Assembly (NCBI RefSeq): GCF_036711975.1
Contig: NC_091966.1
Location: 40,121,501-40,185,500, forward strand
From: Onthophagus taurus
Taxonomy: Eukaryota; Arthropoda; Insecta; Coleoptera; Scarabaeidae
Length of the DNA: 64,000 nt
Reading direction: 5' to 3'
Part shown: piece after piece, positions 23,388-34,699 of the stretch
Position numbering within the stretch: position 1 is the stretch's first letter
Layout of the letters: every line of letters begins with the position of its first letter
The notes under the pieces: model-generated
What the model saw: only the letters and a program-made list of their open reading frames with translations
Databases searched by the model: none
Told to the model about the DNA's origin: nothing
Program-made: the position numbers and the translations under genes

Positions 23388-26105
23388 GTGCTTATTTACT
23401 TATTTATTTATTACATGTTCGGGATGCATACAGGGAGAATATCCCCAACAAAGCATCCTCATTATAACGAAAAATTAACATAAAAAAAAATTGTATCATA
23501 AACTAACATAATTACAACAATAAAGCGATCAACAAAACATCCTCTATACGTTAGTTAGTACACATTCTCTGAAAGAGCGTAAAGAAACGTCAAAGAGACA
23601 TATATGGTTGAAGCCCTGGTCATAGCAATTAAGAATTCGAACTAATGGCGAGTTTTGATAAAGGTTGGTGTTAGCTATATTAAGATGAAATGTGGCGTTG
23701 TAACGTGTAAGCCGTTGTGGTACATTGAAATTTAGGCAGAAGATCGGGGGCGTCCAGCATGCCATGAACAAGCTTGAAAAGGAAGATCAAGTCAGAAACA
23801 ATTCGACGTTGCTGCAGAGACAATAAGTTGAAGACTACGCAACGCCTATCGTAATCGCAGTAAGGTAGATGAAATTTATGTGCCAAATAACGTGCAAAGC
23901 GTCGTTGAACCGCTTCGATGCGATCACGATAGACCGCGTACATAGGATTCCACACTATGGAGCCATAGGATAATACGCTATTAACAAATGCCATATAGAG
24001 CGATTTAATGCTTGTAAAATATCTACTTATTCTGATAACAAACCCTAAGTTACGCAGGGCTTTCGCCACCATGAATTCGATGTGAAGGTGATATCTTAAT
24101 TTGGCATCAATTATAATGCCAAGATCCTTCACTGTGTCAGTAGAGATAATAGGTCTAACATTAAAATTGTAATTAAAATTAATAGGATAGCGTTTCCATG
24201 TAACGTTTACATGGAATTATTTTTCGGCATTTGTCATAGTTCAAATAAAGTTTGTTAACGCCACATTAATCATGCAGACGATGACTCAGGCAGTCATGAC
24301 TAGAGCTGACTCTGATAAATATTTTATTATCATCCTAATAGAGCAGAAATTTAGAAAATTTAAAGCAAGAAGAAATGTCGTTTAGTTAGTACTTCCCTGA
24401 GGTACACCAGATGAGATGGGTTTGTAGTCCGATAGAAAGCTACCCAACTTAACTGCCTAACTTCTGTCCGATAGATATAACATTATCAAGCGTACAATGC
24501 CGGGTGGAATGTTAAAGGAGGACAACTTTTGTATAAGAATTCCATGGTCAATCTTGTCGAAGGTTTTAGAGTAATCGGTATAAATTGCGTCAACGTGTGA
24601 GTCCTCATTTAAGGAAGAATGAATAAAGTTAACATAAGACAATAAGTTAGACTCAACCGATCGCCCAGACATGAAACATGGTTAAAATATTCGTAAACAA
24701 TTTTTTCAAAAACCTTGGGAATAGACGAAAGAATAGAAATTGGACGGTAATTAGATACCAACTGTCTATTCCCGGATTTAAATATTGGAACCACAAAAGC
24801 AACTTCGAAGTACCCTTCGAAAAAGTACCTTCGAGTAAGGATTTTGAAAAAATAAAAAAAGTGGGGTCGACAGTTCGGCAGCAAACTCTCTTAAAAAGGA
24901 AGATGGAATACCATCCGGACCGGAGCTAGAGGACTTGTCAAGATGGGTTAAAACATTAAGGACTGCGTCAGCAGAGAACCAAGGTGAAACACCCTGGCCA
25001 CCGAAGACCATTGAACGGTCAATGATACCATCTACAAAAACCGAGGTGAAATACTCTGCAAATGCACAAGAGATACCAGGACCTGAGGTCACCACTGACC
25101 CATCAACGGAAAACATGGTGGCTGGCAACCAGTCTAACATCTCTGGTTGTCGTTAGCACGCATGTGTGTGAGGCTCGACTTATAGGGACAAATGCGCGTG
25201 AGCGCCCTCTGACCCCTCGGGGTCGGGGCGGCGGTAACTCGTCATTGGAAACGAGTAAGCGGTATCGTCACCTAACGAGATCTTCTCTACCATCTCGAGC
25301 CTCCAAGGGAGTATGCACAAGGGGCCCACTGGGGCCTAAGTGCGCGTAAAAATTACGCACCCCTCTACATACATACATACATACATGGTGGCTGGCATGA
25401 TCAAAGGACCTGAATCGAGTTTAAGTAATCTCTATAATCAGCCGCAATAAGCCGCTTAGACCTGAATCGCAAGATAGAGAAAGTCAAATAATCACTATTA
25501 TGGCGAGTGGATTTCCATTTTTTATGTAAAGTAGCTTTACTTTAATAACTCGAGTTGTTGAACGTTTGTACCAATAAGAAAAACGCTGCTTAGGTAGAAT
25601 GCGCTTAGGAACGTCTTTGTTAATTAAATAATTAACGCAGTCATAGAAAACTTCAACCATGCTCTCCACGTCCATCCCAGCAAAAACAGTCTGCCAATCG
25701 ATACTATTTAAGAAACACTTGATAACTCCGGAATTCGCGTTCTTAAAAAGAAAGCGAACATTCGGACCATCACTCAGACAGGGTCCACAAGTGGATCATT
25801 GCAGATGTGTATGCTTTCAACTCGACCGTTAGCACATAGAACAAGATCAAGAATTCTAGTATTAATATTCGATACATTATTAAATTGACTGAAATTACAA
25901 TATGAATAAATGTTAAGAAAATCAATGCCGCAACGGTCGAAATTCCCTGTTGGAATTAATACATCATCTTCAAACATAGACCAATAGATAGTTGGCATAT
26001 TGAAATCACCTATAATAACAATCATAATATCCGGGTAGGAATCGCGCACGACAGACACAATGGACAAATACAGATTCAGCGCTTCACGTCGCTTACGTCG
26101 GATGA
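23388..26105 (-). pseudogene. Jockey/CR1-type LINE, 5'-truncated and frame-broken
   Basis: Read on the minus strand from 26105: an endonuclease C-terminal part (VIIGDFNMPTIYW, 26000), then a linker. After these come reverse transcriptase blocks SNYRPISILSSIPKVFEKIV (about 24730), SGRSVESNLLSY...DYSKTFDKIDHGIL (about 24500-24670) and MKDLGIIIDAKLRYHLHIEF with ERVQRRF-type RIEAVQRRFARYL (about 23900-24130). The 3' end has an AATA-rich tail near 23395. The RT palm YxDD block is lost or shifted. There are at least four frame breaks. It is interrupted at 25128-25382 by a SINE-like insertion. Confidence 0.85.
25128..25382 (+). mobile_element. SINE-like 255-bp insertion with (TACA)n tail and 15-bp target duplication
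   Basis: The 15-bp sequence ACATGGTGGCTGGCA occurs at 25113-25127 and again at 25383-25397. Between them is a GC-rich 255-bp sequence ending in (TACA)n. The host LINE reads through coherently if the insert is removed. The long duplication and simple-repeat tail indicate target-primed retrotransposition in plus orientation. No tRNA-like A and B boxes were found, so it could be a 7SL/5S-type SINE, an unclassified one, or a very short LINE 3' end. Confidence 0.82.
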
Positions 26106-26164
26106 GGTGATTTCAATTGACCTCTCGGAGTTGGTTTGAGTCTAATTCGCATGTCTTTCAGTGT

Positions 26165-26480
26165 TAGAGCAACATGGTTGAGTACACGTTTGCAGAATAC
26201 ACCAACAGTTTGCAGATCCTTCTGTATGGCGAAAAGAGCTGCTCGTCGCCTTTATCAAAATCGTTATTTACAACGTCCGACTTCATCAACAGCTTCGAAA
26301 AAGGGATACCTTCACGGCCTGCAGGAATGATCGTGGTGATCCAAGAAGACGCCGCACTCCAGAATTGGAAGAGGCCATACTGCATCACGTTGAAGAAACG
26401 CGTCAACGAGTATTCGAGCAATTGAAAGTTGCTCCCAGCACCGTCTGGAATGTTCTGTATGAACAACAACTAAATCAAGA
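26165..26480 (+). pseudogene. DUF4817-like helix-turn-helix transposon remnant
   Basis: A plus-strand frame reads MVEYTFAEYTNSLQILLYGE, and in a shifted frame RAARRLYQNRYLQRP. These resemble the start of DUF4817-type mobile-element proteins (YGE..N..AARLYxERFPxRRHP). Later frames include IRAIE and a possible VE..P region. It is frame-broken and no catalytic domain is visible. Confidence 0.45.
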
Positions 26481-27446
26481 AATAAATTGATACATCGATA
26501 ATATTATTAATAGCATTCGTGATTGATGAGAGATTTCGCTCAAAACATGGCCTCCTTCTTGATACGAACATCATATGAGAGAATCACATCAACATCTTTT
26601 TTCTCTATGTATCCAACGATTTTCTATGTTTCGGAAGAACTGTCGTCAACATTATTTGAAATGAGTTCCTCTTCGAAGTGCAAATTACCATCTATATGTA
26701 ACAAAGCAAAACCTTTCTTCTACCATGCCAATCAACCTTTTATCATAATTATGTAAGGTATAACTGCATTAATTCTTAAATATTCTTGAAAAGACTCTTG
26801 CTACCCATTAGAAGTAAATTAGGCGTTTCCAAACTTTTGTTCCACTCTGTATGCAAGAATTTCGAAATCAGTACCTAATCAACCCAACTTCATGAAGCTC
26901 AACTTCTCTCAAATTTCCGTATGACTTCCGAACACAATAGGATGTTTGCGTTTAGAGATTAATAAAGAAATGCGTGTCATTTACAATTAGTAGTATCATA
27001 ACACAATATTGATGTACCAATTAATTTTGATTTGAAAGGTATTTCGGTACACAATAAATCTTATAAGTGGCGGTATAAAGGTTAATAAATCCGCCTACTC
27101 GATATGAAAGATTTCTAATAGTAATTTGACCTTGAAACCTTAAACCTTATTCAAATATTGGTTTAGAATACTACTTAATCATAATTTTTTTTTAATAATT
27201 AAGAAAACGAATTTGGTGCCCACACTTCTTAATCACTCAGTATAAAACAATTTGTTTTTATGAGATGCAATGTTTAAACAGATTACGTGACGTCGTAACA
27301 ACCAATATTCAAATAGACATTAAAAATGAATTTGTCGTATTTGCAACTTGAATAACGTAAATACATTTCTTCGCAGACAGTTGCATAACATATGCGAAAA
27401 TAATAAACGAAATTAAGTGTTAATATAGATTAAATTGTTTACTTAC
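26481..27446. other. No gene recognised
   Basis: The region 26523-26756 has an open frame without known motifs. The rest is AT-rich and unremarkable. Confidence 0.35.
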
Positions 27447-27489
27447 CATTGTTGCGAACGTTTGCAAATCTGGCAAAATCCCCAACGAT
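27447..27489 (-). other. Candidate 43-bp internal exon, possibly RNF144 5' UTR
   Basis: On the minus strand the 43-bp block beginning ATCGTTGGGGATTTTG is bounded by an AATTGCAG acceptor and a strong GTAAGT donor. It lies upstream of the RNF144 first coding exon, whose own acceptor implies an upstream exon. All that is seen is paired splice signals around a GC-richer block. The link to RNF144 is inference. Confidence 0.35.
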
Positions 27490-28189
27490 CTGCAATTAAA
27501 CAAAAAGTGTATTACATGAAACGAATTTAAACACATGGAACACAATAGGATTTAAATTAATATCAAACAATTACTAATACTTCTTATACCTAGAGAATGT
27601 ACGTTGGTGTTTTTAACAATTGAACAACGAAGCATTCGATAGTCAATTGTTTCGAGTTTTACAAGGTCGAAGGATATCGAATACAAAACAACACGGATCG
27701 TTTTCCTTAAAATATAAATTGTTTACGTTATGTTTTTGCTTTCTATTTTCTTTTTCATCGTTGGGCTTAATTATTTTTTAATGATTATAATAGGGTAAGG
27801 TGGCATCAATTTCTTTATAAATGTCAATTCTAATTTAATATTATTTAATTCATAACAATAATTGATGAATCAAATAAAATAGGATATATATTTTGTTACA
27901 AATTATTGAAGAAAAAAAAATCACCGATTATTAATGCTAATATGCACGTAATGGAAATTTTATGATAATCCAGTTTTTTTTTCTTATAATATGCTACCTT
28001 CGGGGACCCACAACTGTGTTTCTTTTCAAGGTTGAACGATTTGTAGTTAGGGAAAACACGCAACGATCAACTAGATTTGTTGACGTTAAAATTAGGATTA
28101 ATACAAATTTCCCATCTTGATTACAAATGGTTTAGTTTCTACAAATAAGATTTCGATTTTTAATCTACACTGATTATTTATACCTGTCA

Positions 28190-28300
28190 AATTGTTGTAA
28201 AGTTGGCAAGACTAATAGGGAGTTTTGTTGTATCATGTTTTAATATCAATTTGTCACTTTGACGTTTGATGTTTCGTTTTTCAAAAAGACAATTCAATTT
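28190..28300 (-). repeat. Copy of a dispersed AT-rich repeat family
   Basis: Read on the minus strand: AAACGTCAAAGTGACA, then AACATGATACAACAAAA, CTCCCTATTAGTCTTGCCAA and ACAACAATTTGACAGG. The same words in the same order occur at 40.33-40.44, 40.74-40.84 and twice at 61.80-62.02 kb. Confidence 0.7.
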
Positions 28301-28319
28301 TATATTTATATATTTTATA

Positions 28320-28620
28320 CCTGTATTCATAAAGCAGAGACCAACGACCTGAAAGGCGACGAGAAGATACAATAAACATTGACGAAGATACACAAATTAC
28401 AGTAGAAGAGGTGATGAGCGCAATGAAACACCTCTAAAATGGGAATGCCGCAGGCACGGACAAAATCCCCAATGAATTGTTGAAAAACGGAGAAGAACTA
28501 GCTGAACAGCTTATCAAATTATACAATAAGATACTGAAATACGCAAGAACACCAGACGTATGGAAAAGAGCGTCACAATACACAGCTGTTCAAAAATGGA
28601 AAAACATCGGATCCGGTAAA
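28320..28620 (+). pseudogene. RTE-type LINE fragment (RT domain start)
   Basis: The frame reads ITVEEVMSAMKHL-stop-NGNAAGTDKIPNELLKNGEE, then ARTPDVWKRASQYTAVQKWK. This is the EEV..A...LKNGKAxGxDxIPxEL and P..Wk.A..... KKG region at the start of RTE-clade reverse transcriptase. One internal stop is visible and the rest of the element is missing. Confidence 0.75.
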
Positions 28621-28789
28621 TATGCCTACTGAACACCTCTATGAAACTGTTTGCTCTGTTGTTACACTACAACAGTGTTTACTAACTGTGTTACACTAAT
28701 TTGTAACATTTGCCAAATAGTTACAAGAAATAATTGTAAATCAACAAAAATAACTGTTTGAAACTGCATCAATACCAAACAATCCTTTA

Positions 28790-29100
28790 ACATCTTACAA
28801 GGCGGCTTACAGAATCACGAAATATAAGAAGACTTATATCATCGCAGAATTTATTTTCCCGGCTGCTATAGATGTGGTAAACATCATGCTTGGTGAGTCA
28901 GCTGGTATGCTACATTTAAAAGTGTCTTTATCCAAACAAAGAATACAACGCAGCTGCTCATTATTGCTAAAAATGAGTTAGGAAAAAAAAGCCAGCGCCT
29001 CAACCATCAGGAAATTGCTTCATGACGCAGAATTAAAATTAAATAAAATCATAAAAAAATCACTATCCGAGATGTTTAGTACAGTCGTATAATTGCGATG
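28790..29100 (+). pseudogene. hAT (ZBED5/SCAND3-like) transposase fragment
   Basis: The frame reads RITKYKKTYIIAEFIFPAAI, then DVVNIMLGESAGM and LSKQRIQRS. It resembles the KxKKPHTIGE..I.PA...M...MLGE and LSNDTVxRRI region of hAT-derived proteins. It breaks into stops after about 29000. Confidence 0.6.
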
Positions 29101-29579
29101 TCTAAATTGATGGAGCTTGCTCAATGTCTGGCTGCTATGGAGAATTGCATAATTGTATTGAATTTTTGTACTGATTACGCACACAAAAGGTGATGTGTAA
29201 CCATTGTATTATTCATAGAAGCGCTTGCATCAAAGCATCGGAATCGTGTTTTAGAATATGGCAAATTTAGGAAAATTCGTCCATTGAAAGATTTTTTTTA
29301 AATAACTGTTTAAAGGAAATAAGAGCCGATGACAAGAAAATTTTATTTTCCTTGAGAGGTACAAGTGGATGAAGCCTGATGAAGAGGGATTTAATGAAAG
29401 TAATATATGTTATTCTGATAAAGATTTTACGACTTCATGCCTCACCTGTAATCGCTCTCGGCTTAATCAGGAAAAGTAATGAATTCATGAAACAAAGTTT
29501 GCGGTCGAAATGCTATATTGTGTTGATCAACTTTTGAATCACAGCTTAAGCATTTCCACAACAATCAGGATACTTAGAT

Positions 29580-30180
29580 TTTTTGCTCTAAATTTAGCCG
29601 AGGTCGTTTGCAACCTAGACTCAACAATTAATATCATATCAACCTAAATTTGATCAACGTATTTGCCGGTTTGCCGCCATATTGGCTCGAAAGTCAAGCG
29701 GGAAATTTAAAACTATGCCGTTCTGTTGATTAAATTACGCCAAATTTCCTTTCTTTTTTTTTTCTCGTGGTACTCTGAAGAGTCGAAAGCCTTTCTTACT
29801 ACTATTTTTGCAACTCCAAAGGCAACAAGACGGCATTATTTTTGTAAATAAGTGGTAACATGCACCGATAAGGTATCAAACCGCCATTTTGGCTCGAATC
29901 AGCCACAGGTGACTACGTCAAAAGGATGGATCCAAGGAACCAAGCCGAGGTTGGTTACAGCCGAGGCATTATATTATGTTGATCATTTTTGGAATAATAT
30001 GATAATCATTGTTAATTGTTTTCATAAGACTTTGTAACTAATATTATATCATTATATATATATATTTGATCAGAATATTGCAACACCTTGGCTGTAGGCG
30101 ATCTAAGAAAGTAAGTCGAGGTCGCTTGTGATCGAGGCGTTATATTGTGTTCATCATCAATATATGCAATTGAGGAATTT
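29580..30180. repeat. Dispersed GCCGAGG repeat, related to the repeat at 1-800
   Basis: GCCGAGGT(C/T)G..TGC/T..CGAGGC recurs near 29599, 29943 and 30117. Each occurrence is followed by ATATT(A/G)TGTT(G/C)ATCA. Two copies of CGCCAT(A/T)TTGGCTCGAA lie near 29690 and 29882. It is probably a decayed transposon with internal duplication. Confidence 0.55.
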
Positions 30181-30232
30181 TGATGCTATAAAAAGATTGA
30201 TTTCATTTCAAGGAATATATAAAAGAAGTATA

Positions 30233-30926
30233 CAGGATGGTTCAGTTTTTAATCAGAAGTTGCCAAAATAACACAAGTTTCTTATAAAAACGTAGCGACG
30301 CAACTCGTTTGTTTTCGAGCTATGAGCTGTCAAAGTTGAACCAAAAATTTATATTCTGTTTTGTATTTCGGTTGAGAGTAAACCATAGAATTTGAAACTT
30401 TGTACGTATTTACTACTGGTTAAGACTTTATTTTCAAGCATATCTTAAACTTCCCTAGCGCCCTCTAAGGGGATGAAATTCACCACCCCCTTGATTTTTT
30501 TATAAGAACTTTTTAACGCTATGGAATATTAAGATAAAAAATATGGGTTGTAAAGCTCATTCTTTACTGGTACTTTTTTGTCTCTTTAGTATTTTCCTTA
30601 AAGTTAATAGTTTCCGTGTAAAAAAATAAAATGTAGTGCCATGTTGTTATAAAAAATCAAAGGGGTTGTGAATTTCATCCTCTCAGAGGGCGCTAGGGAA
30701 GTTTAAGATATGGTAGAAAATAAGGTATTAACCAGTAGTACATACTTACAAAATTTCAAATTCTACGGTTATTTATACCCGAAATAAAAGATAAAATGTA
30801 AATTTTTGGCTCAACTTTGACAGCTCATAGCTCGAAAACAGCCCCTATGTTTATAAAAAAACTTGTGATATTTTGGCAAGTATTACGTCCTAGTAAAGTT
30901 TCCCAATTAAAAACTGAACCACCCTG
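30233..30926. mobile_element. Long-TIR mariner-type MITE, 694 bp, near palindrome
   Basis: The left end reads CAGGATGGTTCAGTTTTTAA and the right end is its near reverse complement (TTAAAAACTGAACCACCCTG). TA dinucleotides flank both ends. The inverted homology extends about 300 bp inward (for example CCTAGCGCCCTCT on one arm and AGAGGGCGCTAGG on the other). There is no coding content. Transcripts would fold into a long hairpin. Confidence 0.9.
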
Positions 30927-31099
30927 TATACAAGTAATAACAAAGTATAAACAAAATATATACAAGCGTCGTTGAAGTAACAATAAGAGGGTATTGATAA
31001 CATTTTTCTTTATGCACTGGCGAAGATATATACAATGTTTCGCATATACTATTTGAACCAAAATGTAGGAATTCATATATTATAAAGAATAGCGCTGAA

Positions 31100-32421
31100 T
31101 TCCCAGGTTTTATATTGAGTTTCTAATAATAAAGAGAAATTATCTATGTCAGATTACACGCTTTTCTTGTGCGTTAATACTTTTTTTAACACATGTCATG
31201 TTATGAAAGAATAAAAAAATCTTATGAGAAAAGACAGACCACCAAAACAAAAAGAATACAGCTGATTTGTTTGTCTAAAGCAGAGCAAAAAAAAAAGAAA
31301 TTGCATAATATATTATTATAACAGAGATAAAAAGTAAATATTTACTACCACAACTTTGCTACTTTAAATGGAATGCTAGTTTTTATTAAACGCAAAAAAA
31401 TATAGAAACTTTGATAAAAGTGATTGGTAAGTGATTTTAAATTTTTTTTGAAGTGGGGAAAGCGGTAATTCAATTTTTGACCACCTGTATGAGAAATGTT
31501 TATAAGAAATTCTTTTGACAATTTTGACATTAAATGAACTTGATTCTTCTAAAGTTATAAACACTAAGTTTAAGGAGCACATCATAGCTAATTATCTAGT
31601 TAGATAAAATTTTCAATAAGTTTTGAAAAGGAAGTGAGGATGACCTTGTGCAGTTTAATTCCACGATTTGAGTATATTTGCTGGCACATCCATCACATTA
31701 ATTATTCATTTAATGTTAATAAAGTAAAAAGATTTATTCATTTGCATCTCTTACTTACGAATTCAACCTCAAATTTGAATTTTATTAAATATATTTTTTT
31801 AAATATACTTTTAGTTTCTTAGAAAAATGTTTAAAATTATACAAAATCTCGATGTAAACTAATCCTAGAGTTTTCTTTCAACATAACCTCAATTCATGTT
31901 TATATTGTTAATATACACAACCTACTGAGGAATTTATATCCAATAATCTCAGATTTCTTTCAATCAATCTAACCTAAAAAATTAATATCGATAATTTATA
32001 ATTAAATTGTTATTAAATTATTGAGTTATATCAAACTTTATAATTAAAGCAATCTTAATTTAACTTGTTGGGTTTATTTTTAGATAATTTTTATGTTAAA
32101 TTTAAGAACGTTTTTAACCTCAAAACAATAAAAATCTTATAACCCACTTAAATTTATAAACATTCCTGACATTGCTCCAATTCCTTTAAGTAAACAGAAA
32201 TTGAGTGATAAAAACGATAAATCTCTACAAAGAAGAAAATCTAAAACCAAATTATTCATTCTTTAAAAAAGATTCTTAACCTACAAATATTTCTTCTTTT
32301 TAAAAAGCTTATTCACCTCAACCTTTCACAATTTTTTTATAACCTCAAAAAGAAATCAATGCGGAAACGTAGCTAAAAAAGGAAAGGGTCATCAAAAGAA
32401 GAAAAAAAACATGTTTATTAC
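31100..32421. other. No gene recognised
   Basis: Highly AT-rich with repeated AACCT words. Small open frames at 31345-31585 and 31634-31822 have no recognisable domain. Confidence 0.35.
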
Positions 32422-32600
32422 CTGTTGTCTTTGATTCCTTGTTTTGTGGAGAAGTAATTTTCACTAAGAATCCGAAAAAATCGAATTGTTTCACAAACAC
32501 CGTTAAAACTCTTCCGTTATAAAAAATAATTGGCGATTTATCAATAAATTATTGTTATATTCTTGGTGTGTTAAAACCGTGATACACCAGCGCCCACGTT
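32422..32600 (-). promoter_or_regulatory. Candidate alternative promoter and noncoding first exon (minus strand)
   Basis: On the minus strand, AAGGAATCAAAGACAACAG is followed by a GTAATA donor at 32421. The sequence upstream, at higher coordinates to about 33000, is locally GC-richer. It holds a CACGTG E-box near 32640, an AAACGTCATCGGTGACGTTT palindrome near 32997-33016 and TGACG words. This resembles a first exon with promoter, possibly for RNF144. No transcript evidence is available. Confidence 0.3.
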
Positions 32601-33495
32601 CGCAAATAAACTGAACCAAACCGTACTGAATCCAAGGGTCACGTGATTCGTCACAAATTCACACATGCGCCAACTTTAAAATAATACATTTTTAATTTTA
32701 ATTTTCTTATCAATGACGATATTTTATGAAATTCTACTTATAAAACGTTATTGCAACATTTACAAGTGACTAATCTACTTTTTTTTAACTTTTTTATTTA
32801 TAACGGAAGTGAAGTTGAGTTGAAGTGAACGGCACTCGTTACGCGTACAATCGTAACTAACTTAACCTTACACTCTTACAGAGTGAATTTACTCTCTTTG
32901 GACTTTCGCAATTTCACTTCCCGTTTGGGAGAGTATGCCAAGTGTTATTTTTTTTCAATTTTAATTCTATTCAAGCCGATTCAAGTAACGACAGATAAAC
33001 GTCATCGGTGACGTTTACTTGCAAGCTGTATTACGTTTTGCTTTCCAAGTGATTATCTGAGATTTTTACGTCAGTTTTATTCCAAACAAGATAATAAATC
33101 ACCGTTTAATTTCATTTTTTTTTGTTTTTTTGGAATTGATCGATGATTTTACATTTTTTTTTTTAATTTAGTCATTTTCTTTATTAAAGCTGAATAGATT
33201 TTCTTTAATTACGAATAATTGAAACAAGTTTTAATTGAGATGTAATAGTTTTGTTTTAGCTTAACGAGAATCAAACGGATTAAATGAAGTTAAGATATTC
33301 CGGTAAGATCTCGGAAATTATAACACAACGAAGAAAGTTAAATCAGGAGAAAGTTACTTATTGAAGGGAATATTAATTTGCCAAATTTGAGAGAAAATAT
33401 TACATCTAAATCTGATGAATAATTTTTACTTTCTCAAACATGCAAAGTGTTCCAACATTCTATATAAAATACTTTAGGAGAAGAAAAAAACATAA

Positions 33496-34248
33496 GGCCC
33501 GGTTTTACAATCATAGTTTAAGTGTCGGATTAACTAATTGGTAGTTAAAATTTAAACTAAGTTTTACAAAAATTATGTTTTACAACGAGTTATTTATACT
33601 ACAGTTGGTAGTGAGTGTCAATTTCATATTGTACATATAACTAACTTCATTGTTTAGTATCTGTCAAAATTATAACCTCTTAATTTTGTATTTTGTAACT
33701 GTTTGATTTTCATTTTGTAAAAATATTTTTTAACTATGAATAATATATTTAATGAACTCACGGACGATGAAGATTTCTTAGAAGTAGTTGAAATGGTGGC
33801 TTTTCCTAGAAAAGCAAAAGTTTCTCGTGATTTTGAAAAATGGTCAGACCAAGAGTTTCTGGAACGTTTTAGACTATCTAATTATAGGTACATTTCCAAC
33901 CTATTTGAAGCTTTGTAAAACATTTTCAAATTAAATTTACTTTAAAAAAGTAACTACTTACATAAATTGATTATATCCTTGTTCGTCCTTTTTAATTTAT
34001 TAGGTATACAAAATATTAAAACAATTTTTCACTAGGCACAAATTGAACAAATGTGAACCGTGCACCAACTATATAAAGAAAAGAGGTTTGGTCTGGTACG
34101 CGTAAACTAAGTTTTGGCACTTAAACGGTCGATGACTACTGGTCGATTCTAACCGTAGTTTAACGTTAAACGGTAGCTGTAAAACATTTTTTTACTTAAC
34201 CATAGATTACGTTAAACGTAGTTTAAACCACTATTGTAAAACTGGCCC
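33496..34248 (+). mobile_element. PIF/Harbinger element with exact TAA duplication and transposase N-terminus
   Basis: The termini are GGCCCGGTTTTACAAT and, inverted, GGGCCAGTTTTACAAT. They are flanked by TAA at 33493-33495 and 34249-34251. The inner ends share GTTTAA-rich sequence. Inside, 33736-33918 encodes 60 residues (FEKWSDQEFLERFRLSNYRY) resembling the N-terminus of HARBI1-like transposases, followed by a stop. The rest of the DDE gene is deleted, so it is a non-autonomous 753-bp derivative. Confidence 0.88.
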
Positions 34249-34369
34249 TAAAGGAGTTAAAATTTAAATATTGTAGAGATGAGTAGCCACGCATCTGATA
34301 TAACCTTTAGAGTTGCATTCTTGCTTTTAGAAAATCCGTAGCTTGGTGTGACAAAAGGAATTGTACAAG

Positions 34370-34600
34370 ATACTCAATGGAGCCCTTCCACACTCATGCA
34401 TGTAGATTTAACCTAAATGCCAATGATGACCAAATAGTTATTGCACAGAATAAAATGGATTTGAATTTATGTCAAGAAAAGTTTTCACAACTACATAATA
34501 AATATGAAAACTGTGGTATTATAGTAAATTTTAAGAAGACTGAATATTTGTGTATTGGAGGTGAGCAAGGAAACCTGACAGTAAAAAGATTTTGACGAAC
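34370..34600 (+). pseudogene. LINE reverse-transcriptase fragment
   Basis: The frame reads RFNLNANDDQIVIAQNKMDL, then CGIIVNFKKTEYLCIGGE. This is the FADDQ palm motif (A changed to N) followed by the L..N..KTEYL.IG motif of non-LTR reverse transcriptase. It is short and bounded by unrelated sequence. Confidence 0.75.
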
Positions 34601-34699
34601 ACACCCATTCTATGAAATTAGTGTTTGAATCACATTTAGCGGATATATCCCAGGCGTCTAAGAAACTATAAATGGAGTTATTTGAGTTAGACTTTTCAA

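Noticed and set aside
24678..25349. Plus-strand ORFs of 73-95 codons
   Set aside because: Antisense to the LINE reverse transcriptase and within the SINE-like insert; no independent protein signature.
27447..27489. Treating the 43-bp block as a coding exon joined to 41786
   Set aside because: Phase allows GDRWGFCQICKRSQQ, but no following exon stays open and the 14 kb gap is unsupported; kept only as a candidate noncoding exon.
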